Positions 1 through 7,353 of a DNA stretch of 64,000 bases are shown here, piece after piece. Location: NCBI GenBank assembly GCA_035697325.1, contig DASSDB010000002.1, forward strand, positions 341,232-405,231, written 5' to 3'. Positions within the stretch are counted from its first letter, which is position 1. Every line of letters starts with the position of its first letter. Origin of the DNA: Candidatus Saccharimonadales bacterium (GTDB taxonomy: Bacteria > Patescibacteriota > Saccharimonadia > Saccharimonadales > Saccharimonadaceae). The notes under the pieces are model-generated. The model made no database searches and was not told where the DNA came from. It saw only the letters and a list, made by a program, of their open reading frames with translations. Position numbers and translations under genes: made by a program.

Positions 1-66
1 ATAAAATATCGCAACCTTTGTGAAATTCAGTTTGTATAGTTTGAATATTTCTATGCACCACAGAAA

Positions 67-99
67 TGGTACGGCGTATTGTATGAAATTAGAACTGAG
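67..99 (-). repeat. Accessory-array repeat, copy R1
   Basis: First of four copies of a ~33-bp repeat (others near 751, 1772 and 2299), all in the same orientation. On the minus strand it reads CTCAGTTCTAATTTC, then a short inverted repeat with a 6-nt centre, then GTACCA. This copy is the most diverged: the centre is ATACGC, where the other three have ACACGC. It lies just past the 3' end of the kinase gene. Confidence 0.85.
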
Positions 100-110
100 T
101 TGGCAACTAA

Positions 111-641
111 CTAGGTGGGTGTTGCGATCTTTATAATGTCTTCCACGACTTGGTCGATCGGTTGAGTAGCGTTAACAAGGTATGCGCCAAGTTTTTCGTA
201 TTCGACCTTGGCTGTTTTTTGTCGCTCAATTAAGATTTCTAGTTCGTGTTTGGATTTACCAACATCGTTGTTTGTGCGAGTTGCTAGACGATGTTTCAGG
301 GTATCTTCATCAATTGTCAGCGCGATGACTTTATCGAATAGATCCCATAACTCGTCCTTATCATTACGTGTAACAGCACACAGAAAGACGGGTTTATCTT
401 CGCTATTTTGCTTTATTTCTTCAATTGTTTTGCGTGGGATCTTCCATGTATGATGTTCGTTCCATTCAGCCGTGCGATTGCTTGACTCAACCCAGTTGAT
501 TCTTTCGCCAGTCTCATTATTAAAAAATGCGGCTAATCCATCCTCGGCTCCGCCATATGCAGTAAAGCCCTTGCGTTGAAGTTCGTGTCTGACGGTAGAC
601 TTTCCAGAACTAGGCATGCCTGTGATGTAGATTAATGACAT
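111..641 (-). CDS. P-loop nucleoside/nucleotide kinase-like protein
   Basis: Protein of 176 aa with a Walker A motif, GMPSSGKST, at residues 8-16, and the size of a small AAA_18/adenylate-kinase-like NTPase. The middle carries DEDTLKHRLATRTNND, resembling the LID-region arginines of small-molecule kinases. Substrate unknown. On the minus strand a TATGAT hexamer sits 6 nt before the ATG and there is no Shine-Dalgarno, so the mRNA is probably leaderless. It is bordered by repeats R1 and R2 and shares no operon with a neighbour, as expected for an independently acquired single-gene unit. Kinase activity is inferred from the P-loop only. Confidence 0.75.
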   Translation of the reverse strand: MSLIYITGMPSSGKSTVRHELQRKGFTAYGGAEDGLAAFFNNETGERINWVESSNRTAEWNEHHTWKIPRKTIEEIKQNSEDKPVFLCAVTRNDKDELWDLFDKVIALTIDEDTLKHRLATRTNNDVGKSKHELEILIERQKTAKVEYEKLGAYLVNATQPIDQVVEDIIKIATPT

Positions 642-998
642 GTGGCTATCATAACAAATAAAATATAACCTTCGAAATAGTTTCCAATTCCAACTTGGCC
701 TATGTAATACTCGAATCAGAATTACAGATCAGAATAATAAATTCTCGAAATGGTACAGCGTGTTGTATGAAATTAGAACTGAGCTAACGGTTTAATAGCT
801 ACAAAGAGATAATTTTAATCTGTGGATTCGGCACAACGATAGTAGAAGGGTTTTTTACCCTTATGCCTAAACCGTTCGACTTATTTCCAGATTTCTTCAT
901 ATATTCATTATACACTGCCTGGTGTTTTTCGAATAGTATAGTAATTTATATTTTGCTTATACTTGCATATACTATCTCGTAAAGTCACAATAAACAAT
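642..998. other. Intergenic region with repeat R2 and promoters
   Basis: No convincing gene. It holds the outward promoter of the kinase (minus strand), repeat R2 at 751-783, a small AAGGG/CCCTT hairpin near 845-861, and TATACT at 968-973, the likely -10 box for the downstream plus-strand gene. An in-frame TTG at 963 overlaps that promoter and is not a credible start. Confidence 0.6.
751..783 (-). repeat. Accessory-array repeat, copy R2
   Basis: Minus strand reads GCTCAGTTCTAATTTC, then ATACA-ACACGC-TGTAC, then CA. It is identical to R3 over most of its length and separates the kinase gene from the membrane-anchored protein gene. Confidence 0.88.
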
Positions 999-1712
999 AT
1001 GTTTCAATCCTTAGAGAATTTTATTAACTCACAGTTCTTTAATGCATTCGTTACTTTGGTTGTGGGATCTTTTGCGTACGGTGTATACAGGAAGGGAAAA
1101 AGAGACGAGAAGCGTCGTGCTGCCAGCGTAGTATTATTAGAAATTGAAGAAGCAGAACAACATCTTTCTAAGGTAAGCGTGAGCACTCCATTTCCATCTG
1201 CTGAGGCAGATCAAGTGAAGCTCATGCCGGTATCGAGTTGGGGCATTTATAAGCATTTATTTATAAACGATTTTGATCGAAACGAAACCGATAAGATATC
1301 GGATTTTTATATGCGCTGTGAAGATTATGATCATGCGGCTACCCTAAAAACGAATATTACGTTTGAACAAACACAGCAAGAACTTCGAACAAATATGCAA
1401 CGTGTATTAGCAGATTATGCAAAAGACTATAATGATAATCTTGAGGCGGCTCAATCAGACGAACGAAAAAGTGAGCTTGAAAAAGCATATATTGAACGTA
1501 GAAAAAGGTTTGTAGATATTTATGGAAACACCTCCGAAACCCACATGTATACATATATACCAATCAAACCATACAATGATGCACAGAATGCGCTACAAGG
1601 CTTAGAACCCAGCCTCTCTCTTACAAGCGTAGGCACAAAGTTGAAATCTATCTCTCGCTCAAGAAGTCTGATAGGGATTATTATAGATAAGCTACGAGGA
1701 CGGAATACCTAA
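999..1712 (+). CDS. Membrane-anchored protein of unknown function
   Basis: Protein of 237 aa from the ATG at 999, chosen because TATACT at 968-973 lies downstream of the alternative TTG at 963. One N-terminal membrane segment (about residues 14-30) is followed by a basic stretch (RKGKRDEKRR) and a long charged, probably helical cytoplasmic part. I do not recognise a family. N-terminally anchored helical proteins of this kind occur among bacterial accessory and defence genes, but nothing here shows such a role. It lies between repeats R2 and R3. Confidence 0.7.
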   Translation: MFQSLENFINSQFFNAFVTLVVGSFAYGVYRKGKRDEKRRAASVVLLEIEEAEQHLSKVSVSTPFPSAEADQVKLMPVSSWGIYKHLFINDFDRNETDKISDFYMRCEDYDHAATLKTNITFEQTQQELRTNMQRVLADYAKDYNDNLEAAQSDERKSELEKAYIERRKRFVDIYGNTSETHMYTYIPIKPYNDAQNALQGLEPSLSLTSVGTKLKSISRSRSLIGIIIDKLRGRNT

Positions 1713-1752
1713 GGATTTCTTGGTCTATTTGAATTAAATTCTAAATCAACTC

Positions 1753-1803
1753 TTAAAAAACATAAGCGCTATGGTACAGCGTGTTGTACGAAATTAGAAC
1801 TGA
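1753..1803 (-). repeat. Accessory-array repeat R3 with tRNA-like flank
   Basis: The core (1772-1803) matches R2 and R4 and contains a perfect GTACA-ACACGC-TGTAC inverted repeat. The flank at 1753-1776 (AACATAAGCGCTATGGTAC) nearly repeats the sequence at the 3' end of tRNA-Arg (AACATAAGCACTATGGTAC, 3008-3026). The two copies bracket about 1.25 kb holding the VOC and peptidase E genes and R4. This links the repeat array to the tRNA 3' end. Confidence 0.85.
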
Positions 1804-1851
1804 ATTGTTGGTATAAGCAGGGGTGTGCGGATGATTTGTTACAATGAGTAC

Positions 1852-2229
1852 ATGAGCAATATAAAAAGAATTCATTCAAACCTGTACTTCGTTAAAGACT
1901 TAGGTGCAACAGCAAATTTCTACAAAAATCTCGATTTTGAGGTGGCTGCGACGGATGATGCCGTGCGTGTTAAATTAAATGATTTTACTCTCGCATTTAT
2001 GGACGAGAAACAAGTAGAGATCGCGGATGAAGCAGGAGTTACACCCAAAGGCATTGGTGTATTTACATATATAGAGACAGAAAATGTTGATGAACAATTT
2101 AACTTAGTAATAAATAACGGTATTAAAGTATCGAGTGAACCCAAGGATTGGCCTTGGGGTAAGCGTGAATTTGCGGTTAAAGATCCCGATGACTATAAGC
2201 TCGTCTTCTACTCGTCAATTAAAGGTTAG
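1852..2229 (+). CDS. VOC superfamily (glyoxalase/bleomycin-resistance-like) protein
   Basis: Protein of 125 aa from the ATG at 1852; an upstream in-frame start at 1825 would add nine unconvincing residues. The pattern is a typical single-domain vicinal-oxygen-chelate fold: an N-terminal RIHSNLYFVKDLGATANFYK segment followed by a C-terminal half ending in DPDDYKLVFYSS. Such proteins act as dimers in metal-dependent isomerisation, dioxygenation or antibiotic binding; the substrate cannot be told here. It is a single-gene unit between R3 and R4, and VOC genes are common in mobile cassettes. Confidence 0.8.
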   Translation: MSNIKRIHSNLYFVKDLGATANFYKNLDFEVAATDDAVRVKLNDFTLAFMDEKQVEIADEAGVTPKGIGVFTYIETENVDEQFNLVINNGIKVSSEPKDWPWGKREFAVKDPDDYKLVFYSSIKG

Positions 2230-2298
2230 AACTAAATAACAGATAAGCCTACAAAATAGTCTATAAGTTCGAACTGAATCGTATCTATTAACGAGATT

Positions 2299-2331
2299 TG
2301 GTACAGCGTGTTGTACGCTATTAGAACTGAG
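2299..2331 (-). repeat. Accessory-array repeat, copy R4
   Basis: Contains the perfect GTACA-ACACGC-TGTAC inverted repeat, with three changes upstream of it relative to R3. Its end overlaps the 3' end of the peptidase E gene: the last codons and the TAA stop of that gene lie partly in the repeat. Confidence 0.86.
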
Positions 2332-2959
2332 CTGGCACTTGGCCGTTAACGATTCGATGCGTACCGTTTTCAAATATAACTGCTTGCGAATCTTTTAGCT
2401 CGATAATTTCTTCTTGCTGGTGCAGCTTCTTGAATAATGGCACAACTTCAGAGAATTCTGGATTATCGAGATGGGGAAGAATGCTAAAAGGAACGATACC
2501 TATACCGCTATTAATTACTTCTTCGGAAAAGCCGGGTTCGTCGGCGGATTCTATGCCGTTTATAGACAATCCAGCCACAAGTGCTCCTGCACTGTCGCCA
2601 CCATATATAATTCCTTGATTCAGCAGATCTTGGATGATCTTATCAAAGCCGCTGCGTTTCATTTCATAGCGAAGCATGAAGGTATTACCGCCCATTGCCC
2701 AAATAAAGTCGTAATTTGACAGCTTATTTTTAAGTGCTGATTCTTCCATGTAATTCTTGAGGTCGACGACTTCAATATTCAATCCAAGACTTTTCATGTA
2801 TTCAATACGGCTATTGATTGTAAATTCCCATGCTCGTTTACTATAGTAATCTTTGGCATTTGGAATGAGCGCAACTGTTGTGGTATCTAGAGGTTTTCCT
2901 AAAAGTGTTACAAGTTCTTCAGGAGCTGGAATGCCTATTGAGGAGAGATATAACTTCAT
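2321..2959 (-). CDS. pepE: Peptidase E (dipeptidase E, family S51)
   Basis: Protein of 212 aa, close to the usual ~220-230 aa of S51 peptidases, which cleave Asp-X dipeptides in the cytoplasm. The nucleophile motif GGDSAGA places the catalytic Ser at 123; the upstream MGGNT motif (about 89-93) and a later PHLDNPEF histidine segment (about 162) fit the family. On the minus strand TATTAT lies 6 nt before ATG, so the transcript is probably leaderless. The gene ends inside repeat R4, so its last residues (about VPAQF) may derive from the repeat. Confidence 0.9.
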   Translation of the reverse strand: MKLYLSSIGIPAPEELVTLLGKPLDTTTVALIPNAKDYYSKRAWEFTINSRIEYMKSLGLNIEVVDLKNYMEESALKNKLSNYDFIWAMGGNTFMLRYEMKRSGFDKIIQDLLNQGIIYGGDSAGALVAGLSINGIESADEPGFSEEVINSGIGIVPFSILPHLDNPEFSEVVPLFKKLHQQEEIIELKDSQAVIFENGTHRIVNGQVPAQF

Positions 2960-2975
2960 GTATCTATAATATCAA

Positions 2976-3000
2976 ATAAAAAAGACTTCCGGAGAAGTCC
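2976..3000 (-). terminator. Terminator of tRNA-Arg(TCT)
   Basis: Minus strand: GACTTC-TCCG-GAAGTC followed by a T-run. The same hairpin follows tRNA-Lys (17390-17405) and recurs at 21392-21407. Confidence 0.9.
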
Positions 3001-3020
3001 CCTTTAAAACATAAGCACTA

Positions 3021-3096
3021 TGGTACCCCGGGTTGGAATCGAACCAACGGCCAAAAGCTTAGAAGTCTCTTGCTCTATCCACTGAGCTACCGGGGC
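3021..3096 (-). tRNA. tRNA-Arg(TCT)
   Basis: Cloverleaf on the minus strand: acceptor GCCCCGG, D-arm TAGCTCAGTGGATAGAGC, anticodon loop CTTCTAA (anticodon TCT, reads AGA), T-arm GTTGG-TTCGATT-CCAAC, discriminator A and encoded CCA. The first acceptor pair is G-U. Its 3' end and downstream flank resemble the array repeats, making it the likely original integration target. Confidence 0.93.
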
Positions 3097-3149
3097 ATGT
3101 TTGGTATTATAGCGAGAAAACTTTGCCGCGTCCAACAGGGGTTCTCGTA

Positions 3150-3155
3150 TATAAT
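3150..3155 (+). promoter_or_regulatory. -10 box of a leaderless ATP-grasp gene
   Basis: TATAAT ends 6 nt before the ATG at 3162. Transcription would begin at or next to the start codon, so the upstream in-frame TTG at 3123 is outside the message. Confidence 0.7.
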
Positions 3156-3161
3156 GAGATC

Positions 3162-3941
3162 ATGCAACAAGAAGAAGGGAGTCGATGGTTTGTGGAGATG
3201 ATTGGTGAGATCTGCCGCGAGCAGTCAATTGCGCTGCGTCTGCTTTCTGGAAACTGGCTTTTGGAGCTACGCAAAAACGACCGAACAGCTCGTATTTTGG
3301 GCTATACTTTTGATCTTAATAGCTCGGTGGCGAGTAGCATTAGCAAGGACAAGGTTGCAACCTCTGAACTTTTGGCAGCGTATGCAATTCCTGCAATCTC
3401 GCACACTCTTATTCGGCTTCATGATGCCAAGAAGGAGTGGCAGGCGCTAGATTGGAAAGATGGGGTTGTGGTAAAGCCGCTGACCGGCCTAGGTGGCCAG
3501 CACGTGAGGCTCTTTTATGATGACAAAAAAGCGGAAGAGTTTATGCGCAACCAACGTATTGAAGCTTGGGCCGTCTCTCCCTTGAGGAGTATTATTGAGG
3601 AAACGCGGCTTATTATGCTTGATGGGGAATTGCTTTTTGCCTACGGTAAGCAGCCAGTCGATATCGGCAACCTTAAGGTTTTCAATCTCAGTAAAGGGGC
3701 CCAGCCTATTGCAAGCTCGCCAGGAAAAGAATACATGGAGCTTGCCAAGCGAACCCAGGAAATAATTGGGCTTCGGGTGTGTGCGATTGATATAGTTCGG
3801 CTTGCCTCCGGTGAATTAACTATACTTGAAGTAAATAGTGGGGTTACGGCACAGAAATATCTTCAGCATAATCTGGACGATAAGGAAGAGGTGCGAAGGA
3901 TGTATGCGCGCGTTGTGGAGGCAATGTTCGACAAAAAGTAA
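3162..3941 (+). CDS. ATP-grasp (RimK-like) ligase
   Basis: Protein of 259 aa. The ATP-grasp pattern is clear: VVKPLTGLGGQHV (nucleotide-binding lysine and glycine-rich loop), a hinge around RSIIEETRLIMLDGELLFAY, and the metal-binding end AIDIVRLASGELTILEVNSG, where Asp, Glu and Asn are the usual Mg-ATP ligands. Such enzymes form amide or peptide bonds through an acylphosphate; the substrates are unknown. The start is set by the -10 box just upstream. It stands alone between tRNA-Arg and tRNA-Gly. Confidence 0.78.
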   Translation: MQQEEGSRWFVEMIGEICREQSIALRLLSGNWLLELRKNDRTARILGYTFDLNSSVASSISKDKVATSELLAAYAIPAISHTLIRLHDAKKEWQALDWKDGVVVKPLTGLGGQHVRLFYDDKKAEEFMRNQRIEAWAVSPLRSIIEETRLIMLDGELLFAYGKQPVDIGNLKVFNLSKGAQPIASSPGKEYMELAKRTQEIIGLRVCAIDIVRLASGELTILEVNSGVTAQKYLQHNLDDKEEVRRMYARVVEAMFDKK

Positions 3942-3964
3942 AAACACCCGAAAAGGTGCTTTTA
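3941..3964. terminator. Bidirectional terminator
   Basis: CACC-CGAAAA-GGTG stem flanked by A-rich and T-rich runs. It serves the ATP-grasp gene on the plus strand and tRNA-Gly on the minus strand. Confidence 0.7.
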
Positions 3965-3976
3965 CTGATCACATCT

Positions 3977-4051
3977 TGGTGCGGGCGGCGAGAATCGAAC
4001 TCGCATCACATGCTTGGAAGGCACGTATATTAGCCATTATACGACGCCCGC
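3977..4051 (-). tRNA. tRNA-Gly(TCC)
   Basis: Minus-strand cloverleaf: acceptor GCGGGCG/CGCCCGC, anticodon loop CTTCCAA (anticodon TCC), T-loop TTCGATT, encoded ACCA end. Confidence 0.93.
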
Positions 4052-4112
4052 AGGCTAAAGATCTTTTCCATTATACCAGGAGGTCGGCTATAATAAAAAG
4101 CATAAGGATATT

Positions 4113-4478
4113 ATGAATATACAACGCTTTGTTCACCCTACGGATCCCAATGAAAAAATATTCCACTCGAATGCGTATGCGCGAGTTGCTCACGGTGATT
4201 CAATCGGCTCAACCGACACGCAGAATTTTCAGGATCGCATGCACGTTCACCGCAACCGTAAGGCTGTGCGCCATTACGGAGACTCCCTTATTGGTCGGGG
4301 CGATATGCGTGAAACTGCCCGCACTGATATGGATAGTCCGCTGCGTCAGGCCGAAGATGCATCAAGTAGGCAACGTTTTAATACAAGAGGTGTGGGTGTT
4401 CCAAGGCGCACTTCACCACTTCCCCCGCGCCAGAGTTTTCGTGAGCCGCCATCTCGCGGCTATAATCCATTCGCGTAA
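4113..4478 (+). CDS. Arg/Pro-rich hypothetical protein
   Basis: Protein of 121 aa with no recognised domain. It is rich in Arg, His and Asp in the middle (DRMHVHRNRKAVRHYGDS) and has a low-complexity basic tail (VPRRTSPLPPRQSFREPPS), so much of it is probably disordered. TATAAT at about 4090 is followed by a short leader with AAAAAGCATAAGG before the ATG. Function unknown. Confidence 0.65.
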   Translation: MNIQRFVHPTDPNEKIFHSNAYARVAHGDSIGSTDTQNFQDRMHVHRNRKAVRHYGDSLIGRGDMRETARTDMDSPLRQAEDASSRQRFNTRGVGVPRRTSPLPPRQSFREPPSRGYNPFA

Positions 4479-4485
4479 TTAAAAT

Positions 4486-4521
4486 ACCGCTCTATTTGCA
4501 CGTGTGTACAAGTAGAGCGGT
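4486..4521 (-). terminator. Hairpin terminator of a GC-rich gene
   Basis: Nine-bp stem ACCGCTCTA/TAGAGCGGT, with further pairing inside, followed on the minus strand by TATTTTAATT. It lies downstream of the broken gene at 4546-4989. Confidence 0.75.
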
Positions 4522-4545
4522 ACCGACAGAGCGTACAAGCCGTCT

Positions 4546-4989
4546 CTAGAGGCAGTTCTTCAGCGCTTCGTACGCCTTCACGAGCCATGGTTCGCCGGAA
4601 GGATCACTGATGAGCCGGCCTTCGGTAAAAGATAGCCGCGCTGTCGTGGTGGAGCGAGCTGCTGCCAGAAGCACCCAGTATGGTGCGCTTCATGAAGGTG
4701 TCGGCTAAGTCTTTCGGCCGAACGATCATGTATCCCTCATCACTCGTCGGAGTGAGACGGTTGAGGCCGAAGCAGGAGCGTCCTGCTGGAGCAGTTCCAG
4801 ACGTTGGGCCTCTTGGTCTTCGTTTTGCTGAAAACCCGAGACAAAAACGTCCATGTAGTTACTGAGTCGAGCGGTCTCTCCTTCCACCCCTATGCGGAAG
4901 TAATGCGCATCGTAGTAGTAGGTGCCGGATGATTCGAGGAGTATGCGTCGGCATACCTCATAGAGTTCTTCGGATGTGAATACTCGCAA
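4546..4989 (-). pseudogene. Broken GC-rich hypothetical gene with two compensating frameshifts
   Basis: Minus-strand GC-rich gene. The first frame opens at TTG 4989 (MRVFTSEELYEVCRRILLES) behind AGGAGGGAG and stops at 4726. A neighbouring frame then reads like protein (SDEGYMIVRPKDLADTFM, to about 4690), and the original frame resumes (LISDPSGEPWLVKAYEALKN) to TAG at 4546. The original frame has three stops in the middle stretch. Two opposite single-base shifts explain this: a decaying gene, sequence errors, or less likely recoding. Intact length would be about 147 aa. No family recognised. Confidence 0.65.
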
Positions 4990-5095
4990 CTCCCTCCTGA
5001 TCGATTCTTCTCGTGTGAATATTATAACATAAATTCTTATAAAAATAAAGCATAGGAGTGAGACAAACAGGAGAACGCTGCCTCACCCCGAAGAG

Positions 5096-5512
5096 CTAAA
5101 GGTTATACCGATCCTTCCAGGCCTGATTGACTTGCAATAGCTCATACCTTTCGTCTTCGGTGAGTTCCGCGCCTTCCTGCGAAGTCACCACAAGATCTGC
5201 ACCGAACCGTGCGTGCAGTTCGCGAAGCCACGGGAGGTAGTGATTGGGATCAGTCTCCTCGTGAGGATAGGTAACTTTCGCCAATTCAGGGAACTGCCTG
5301 GCAAGAAAACATCCGGTAGTGGACGCAGAGACCACAAGCACGCGGCGGGTTGTGAGCATTTCGAGCTGTTCTTCGCTTGTGATTTCTCTGTCCATGAATG
5401 CGATGAGGTTCACGAGAGTCGGTTCGTTGGCCATGATCGGAATGTTGCTGTCGATCTTGTAGAATCCGATACAGGTTAGAACGACTTCGAGTGAAAACCT
5501 TTGCTGCGTCAC
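5096..5512 (-). CDS. GC-rich hypothetical protein
   Basis: Protein of 138 aa from GTG 5512, which has AGGAG about 5 nt upstream. Composition is plainly richer in G and C than the flanking core genes. The middle (RRVLVVSASTTGCFLARQFPE) and the later DLVVTSQEGAELTEDERYELL suggest a small alpha/beta fold, but I recognise no family. It follows the same layout as other GC-rich genes here: single gene, strong Shine-Dalgarno, hairpins nearby. Confidence 0.65.
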   Translation of the reverse strand: MTQQRFSLEVVLTCIGFYKIDSNIPIMANEPTLVNLIAFMDREITSEEQLEMLTTRRVLVVSASTTGCFLARQFPELAKVTYPHEETDPNHYLPWLRELHARFGADLVVTSQEGAELTEDERYELLQVNQAWKDRYNL

Positions 5513-5531
5513 GTTTGCTCCTGTTTGTCTG

Positions 5532-5550
5532 GTGATGAGGGCCTCATCAC
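5532..5550. promoter_or_regulatory. Palindrome upstream of a GC-rich gene
   Basis: Perfect GTGATGAGG-G-CCTCATCAC, centred about 30 nt upstream of the GTG start at 5512. Position suits an operator or a leader hairpin; no regulator is encoded alongside. Confidence 0.45.
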
Positions 5551-5594
5551 TTATTCACCCTAGCCGTAAGTATTTAATCTGTCAATTCTCCAAG

Positions 5595-5618
5595 TAAAAA
5601 GACCCTGCGTGCAGAGTC
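5595..5618 (-). terminator. Terminator of tRNA-His
   Basis: Minus strand GACTCT-GCACGC-AGGGTC followed by TTTTT, immediately after tRNA-His. Confidence 0.8.
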
Positions 5619-5626
5619 TATTTACT

Positions 5627-5704
5627 TGGGGCGAATGATGGGGATCGAACCCACTACCTTCGGAACCACAACCCGACGCTCTAACCAGATGAGCTACATT
5701 CGCC
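5627..5704 (-). tRNA. tRNA-His(GTG)
   Basis: Minus-strand cloverleaf with the extra 5' G typical of tRNA-His (acceptor GGCGAATG), anticodon loop TTGTGGT (anticodon GTG), T-loop TTCGATC, discriminator C and encoded CCA. Confidence 0.93.
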
Positions 5705-5751
5705 ATACGTGTTTCGTAGGTTATTGTAGCACATTTAACAGAGTAAGACTA

Positions 5752-7284
5752 CTATATTTCGCGGATTGTTTCTATTTCAGCACCTAGGGAATTAAGGCGA
5801 TTTGCAAAGTCCTCGTATCCACGATTGATTGAGTAAACGTCGCGCAAAACCGAAGTGCCCGGTGCGGCCAGCATTGCAAGTAATACAACTACGGAAGGAC
5901 GAAGCGCAGGTGGTGCAATGACATCTGCTGCCTTCCATTTTGTTGGACCTGTAATGTAGACGCGATGTGGATCTACCATTTCAATCTTGGCATTGAGTTT
6001 TGAAAGCTCGGTGAAGTAAATGGCGCGGTTTTCGTAGCTCCAGTCGTGAAGCAAAGTGCGGCCATAGGCTTTGGTGGCGATAAGGCCAAGGAAGGGGAGA
6101 TTATCCATATTAACACCCGGGAAGGGCATGCTGTGAAGCTTGTCTTTTGGCGCATGAAGCTCGGAGTGGCGCACAGTAATATCAACCAGGCGAGTGTGGC
6201 CGTTGCGTGCTTTGTATTCTTCGCTTCGTGAGTAATCGAGCCCCATGCCTTCTAGCACGGCAAGCTCGATCTCGGTAAATTCAATCGGCACGCGAGTGAT
6301 GGTAATCTCGGAATTGGTAACGATGCCGGCGGCAATAAGGCTCATAGCTTCAATGGGGTCTTCACTTGGGAAGTACTCGACATCTTTATTGATGGTTTTA
6401 AGTCCCGTAATCTTCAGCGTGGTCGTACCGATGCCTTCAATTTTAACGCCTAGTTTTTCAAGGAAGAAGCAAACATCTTGTACCATGTAGTTGAAGCTGA
6501 CATTACGAATGATGGTTGTTCCTTCGTATAGTGCGGCTGCCATGATAACGTTTTCCGATACCGTCTCGCCGCGCTCTGTGAGGAGAATAGCTCGCTCAAG
6601 CCTCGTTTCTTTAACTGTAGCGTGGTAGTAGTCGGTGTTGGGTTTAGCTTCAACATCCATGCCGAATGGAGCCAGTCCTACCAGGTGCGGCTCAACCGTG
6701 CGTGTGCCGAGGTTGCATCCGCCGGCAAATGGTAGCTTAAAATCGTTGTACTGATGAAGAAGCGGGCCAAGAAACATAATGATTGATCGTGTGCGCTTGG
6801 CTGCTTCGACATCGATTTTATCGAGGGCAAGGTGTTTTGGGGGGATAATTTCAAGGTCGTTACTGTCGCCGATCCAGCGAACTTTTACACCGATACTTTG
6901 CAGCACTTCAATGATACGGTTAACTTCTTCAATACGGGCAACGCGGCGAAAAACAGTTTTACCACGATTAAGCAGCGAGGCGCAAAGCAGGCCGACGGCT
7001 GCGTTTTTGCTCGTCTTTACCTCAATTGTGCCGGATAGTTTTTTGCCGCCATGGACACGAAAGTTAATCTTGCCAGTCTTATTGAGGGTGACGATATCGC
7101 TTGAAAGAACGTCGCTGATACGGGCGACCATCTCAAGGCTAATGTTTTGGCCACCTTTTTCAATACGATTTACAGCACTTTGGCTCGTGCCAAGTTCTTT
7201 AGCTAGCTCTGCTTGGGTGAGGCCACGATAAAGTCTCGCCTCTTGAATAAGATTTCCGATTTTTACCTTATAATCATCTGTCAT
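5752..7284 (-). CDS. murA: XRE-type HTH fused to MurA (UDP-GlcNAc enolpyruvyl transferase)
   Basis: Protein of 510 aa against about 420 for ordinary MurA. Residues 8-62 are an XRE helix-turn-helix (LIQEARLYRGLTQAELAKEL, then GTSQSAVNRIEKG). From about residue 68 the chain is MurA, which makes enolpyruvyl-UDP-GlcNAc in the first committed peptidoglycan step. Catalytic Cys190 lies in FAGGCNLGTR, matching Cys115 of the E. coli enzyme, and the Lys-Asn pair (K93-N94) is kept, so the enzyme should be active. TATAAT lies 6 nt before the ATG within a perfect palindrome, which suggests autoregulation; that is inference. Confidence 0.9.
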   Translation of the reverse strand: MTDDYKVKIGNLIQEARLYRGLTQAELAKELGTSQSAVNRIEKGGQNISLEMVARISDVLSSDIVTLNKTGKINFRVHGGKKLSGTIEVKTSKNAAVGLLCASLLNRGKTVFRRVARIEEVNRIIEVLQSIGVKVRWIGDSNDLEIIPPKHLALDKIDVEAAKRTRSIIMFLGPLLHQYNDFKLPFAGGCNLGTRTVEPHLVGLAPFGMDVEAKPNTDYYHATVKETRLERAILLTERGETVSENVIMAAALYEGTTIIRNVSFNYMVQDVCFFLEKLGVKIEGIGTTTLKITGLKTINKDVEYFPSEDPIEAMSLIAAGIVTNSEITITRVPIEFTEIELAVLEGMGLDYSRSEEYKARNGHTRLVDITVRHSELHAPKDKLHSMPFPGVNMDNLPFLGLIATKAYGRTLLHDWSYENRAIYFTELSKLNAKIEMVDPHRVYITGPTKWKAADVIAPPALRPSVVVLLAMLAAPGTSVLRDVYSINRGYEDFANRLNSLGAEIETIREI

Positions 7285-7291
7285 ATAAAAA

Positions 7292-7311
7292 TTATATCAT
7301 ACATGATATAA
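7292..7311. promoter_or_regulatory. Probable operator between murA and glyA
   Basis: Perfect TTATATCA-TACA-TGATATAA inverted repeat. It contains the minus-strand -10 box (TATAAT, 7291-7296) of the XRE-murA gene. A further half-site, TGATATAA (7322-7329), overlaps the glyA -10 box (TATAAT, 7325-7330). A dimeric XRE regulator bound here could block both promoters; the N-terminal domain of the adjacent MurA is the obvious candidate. Confidence 0.7.
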
Positions 7312-7353
7312 AAACAATAGGTGATATAATAGGGGTAAAGAGGAGAAAATGCT

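Noticed and set aside
67-2331. The four repeats as a CRISPR array
   Set aside because: Spacing is 520-1020 bp with whole genes between copies, not 30-40 bp spacers, and no cas gene is present.
67-2331. The four repeats as integron attC sites
   Set aside because: The required core sites (GTTRRRY and RYYYAAC) are not found in the repeats, and no IntI-like gene is in the window.
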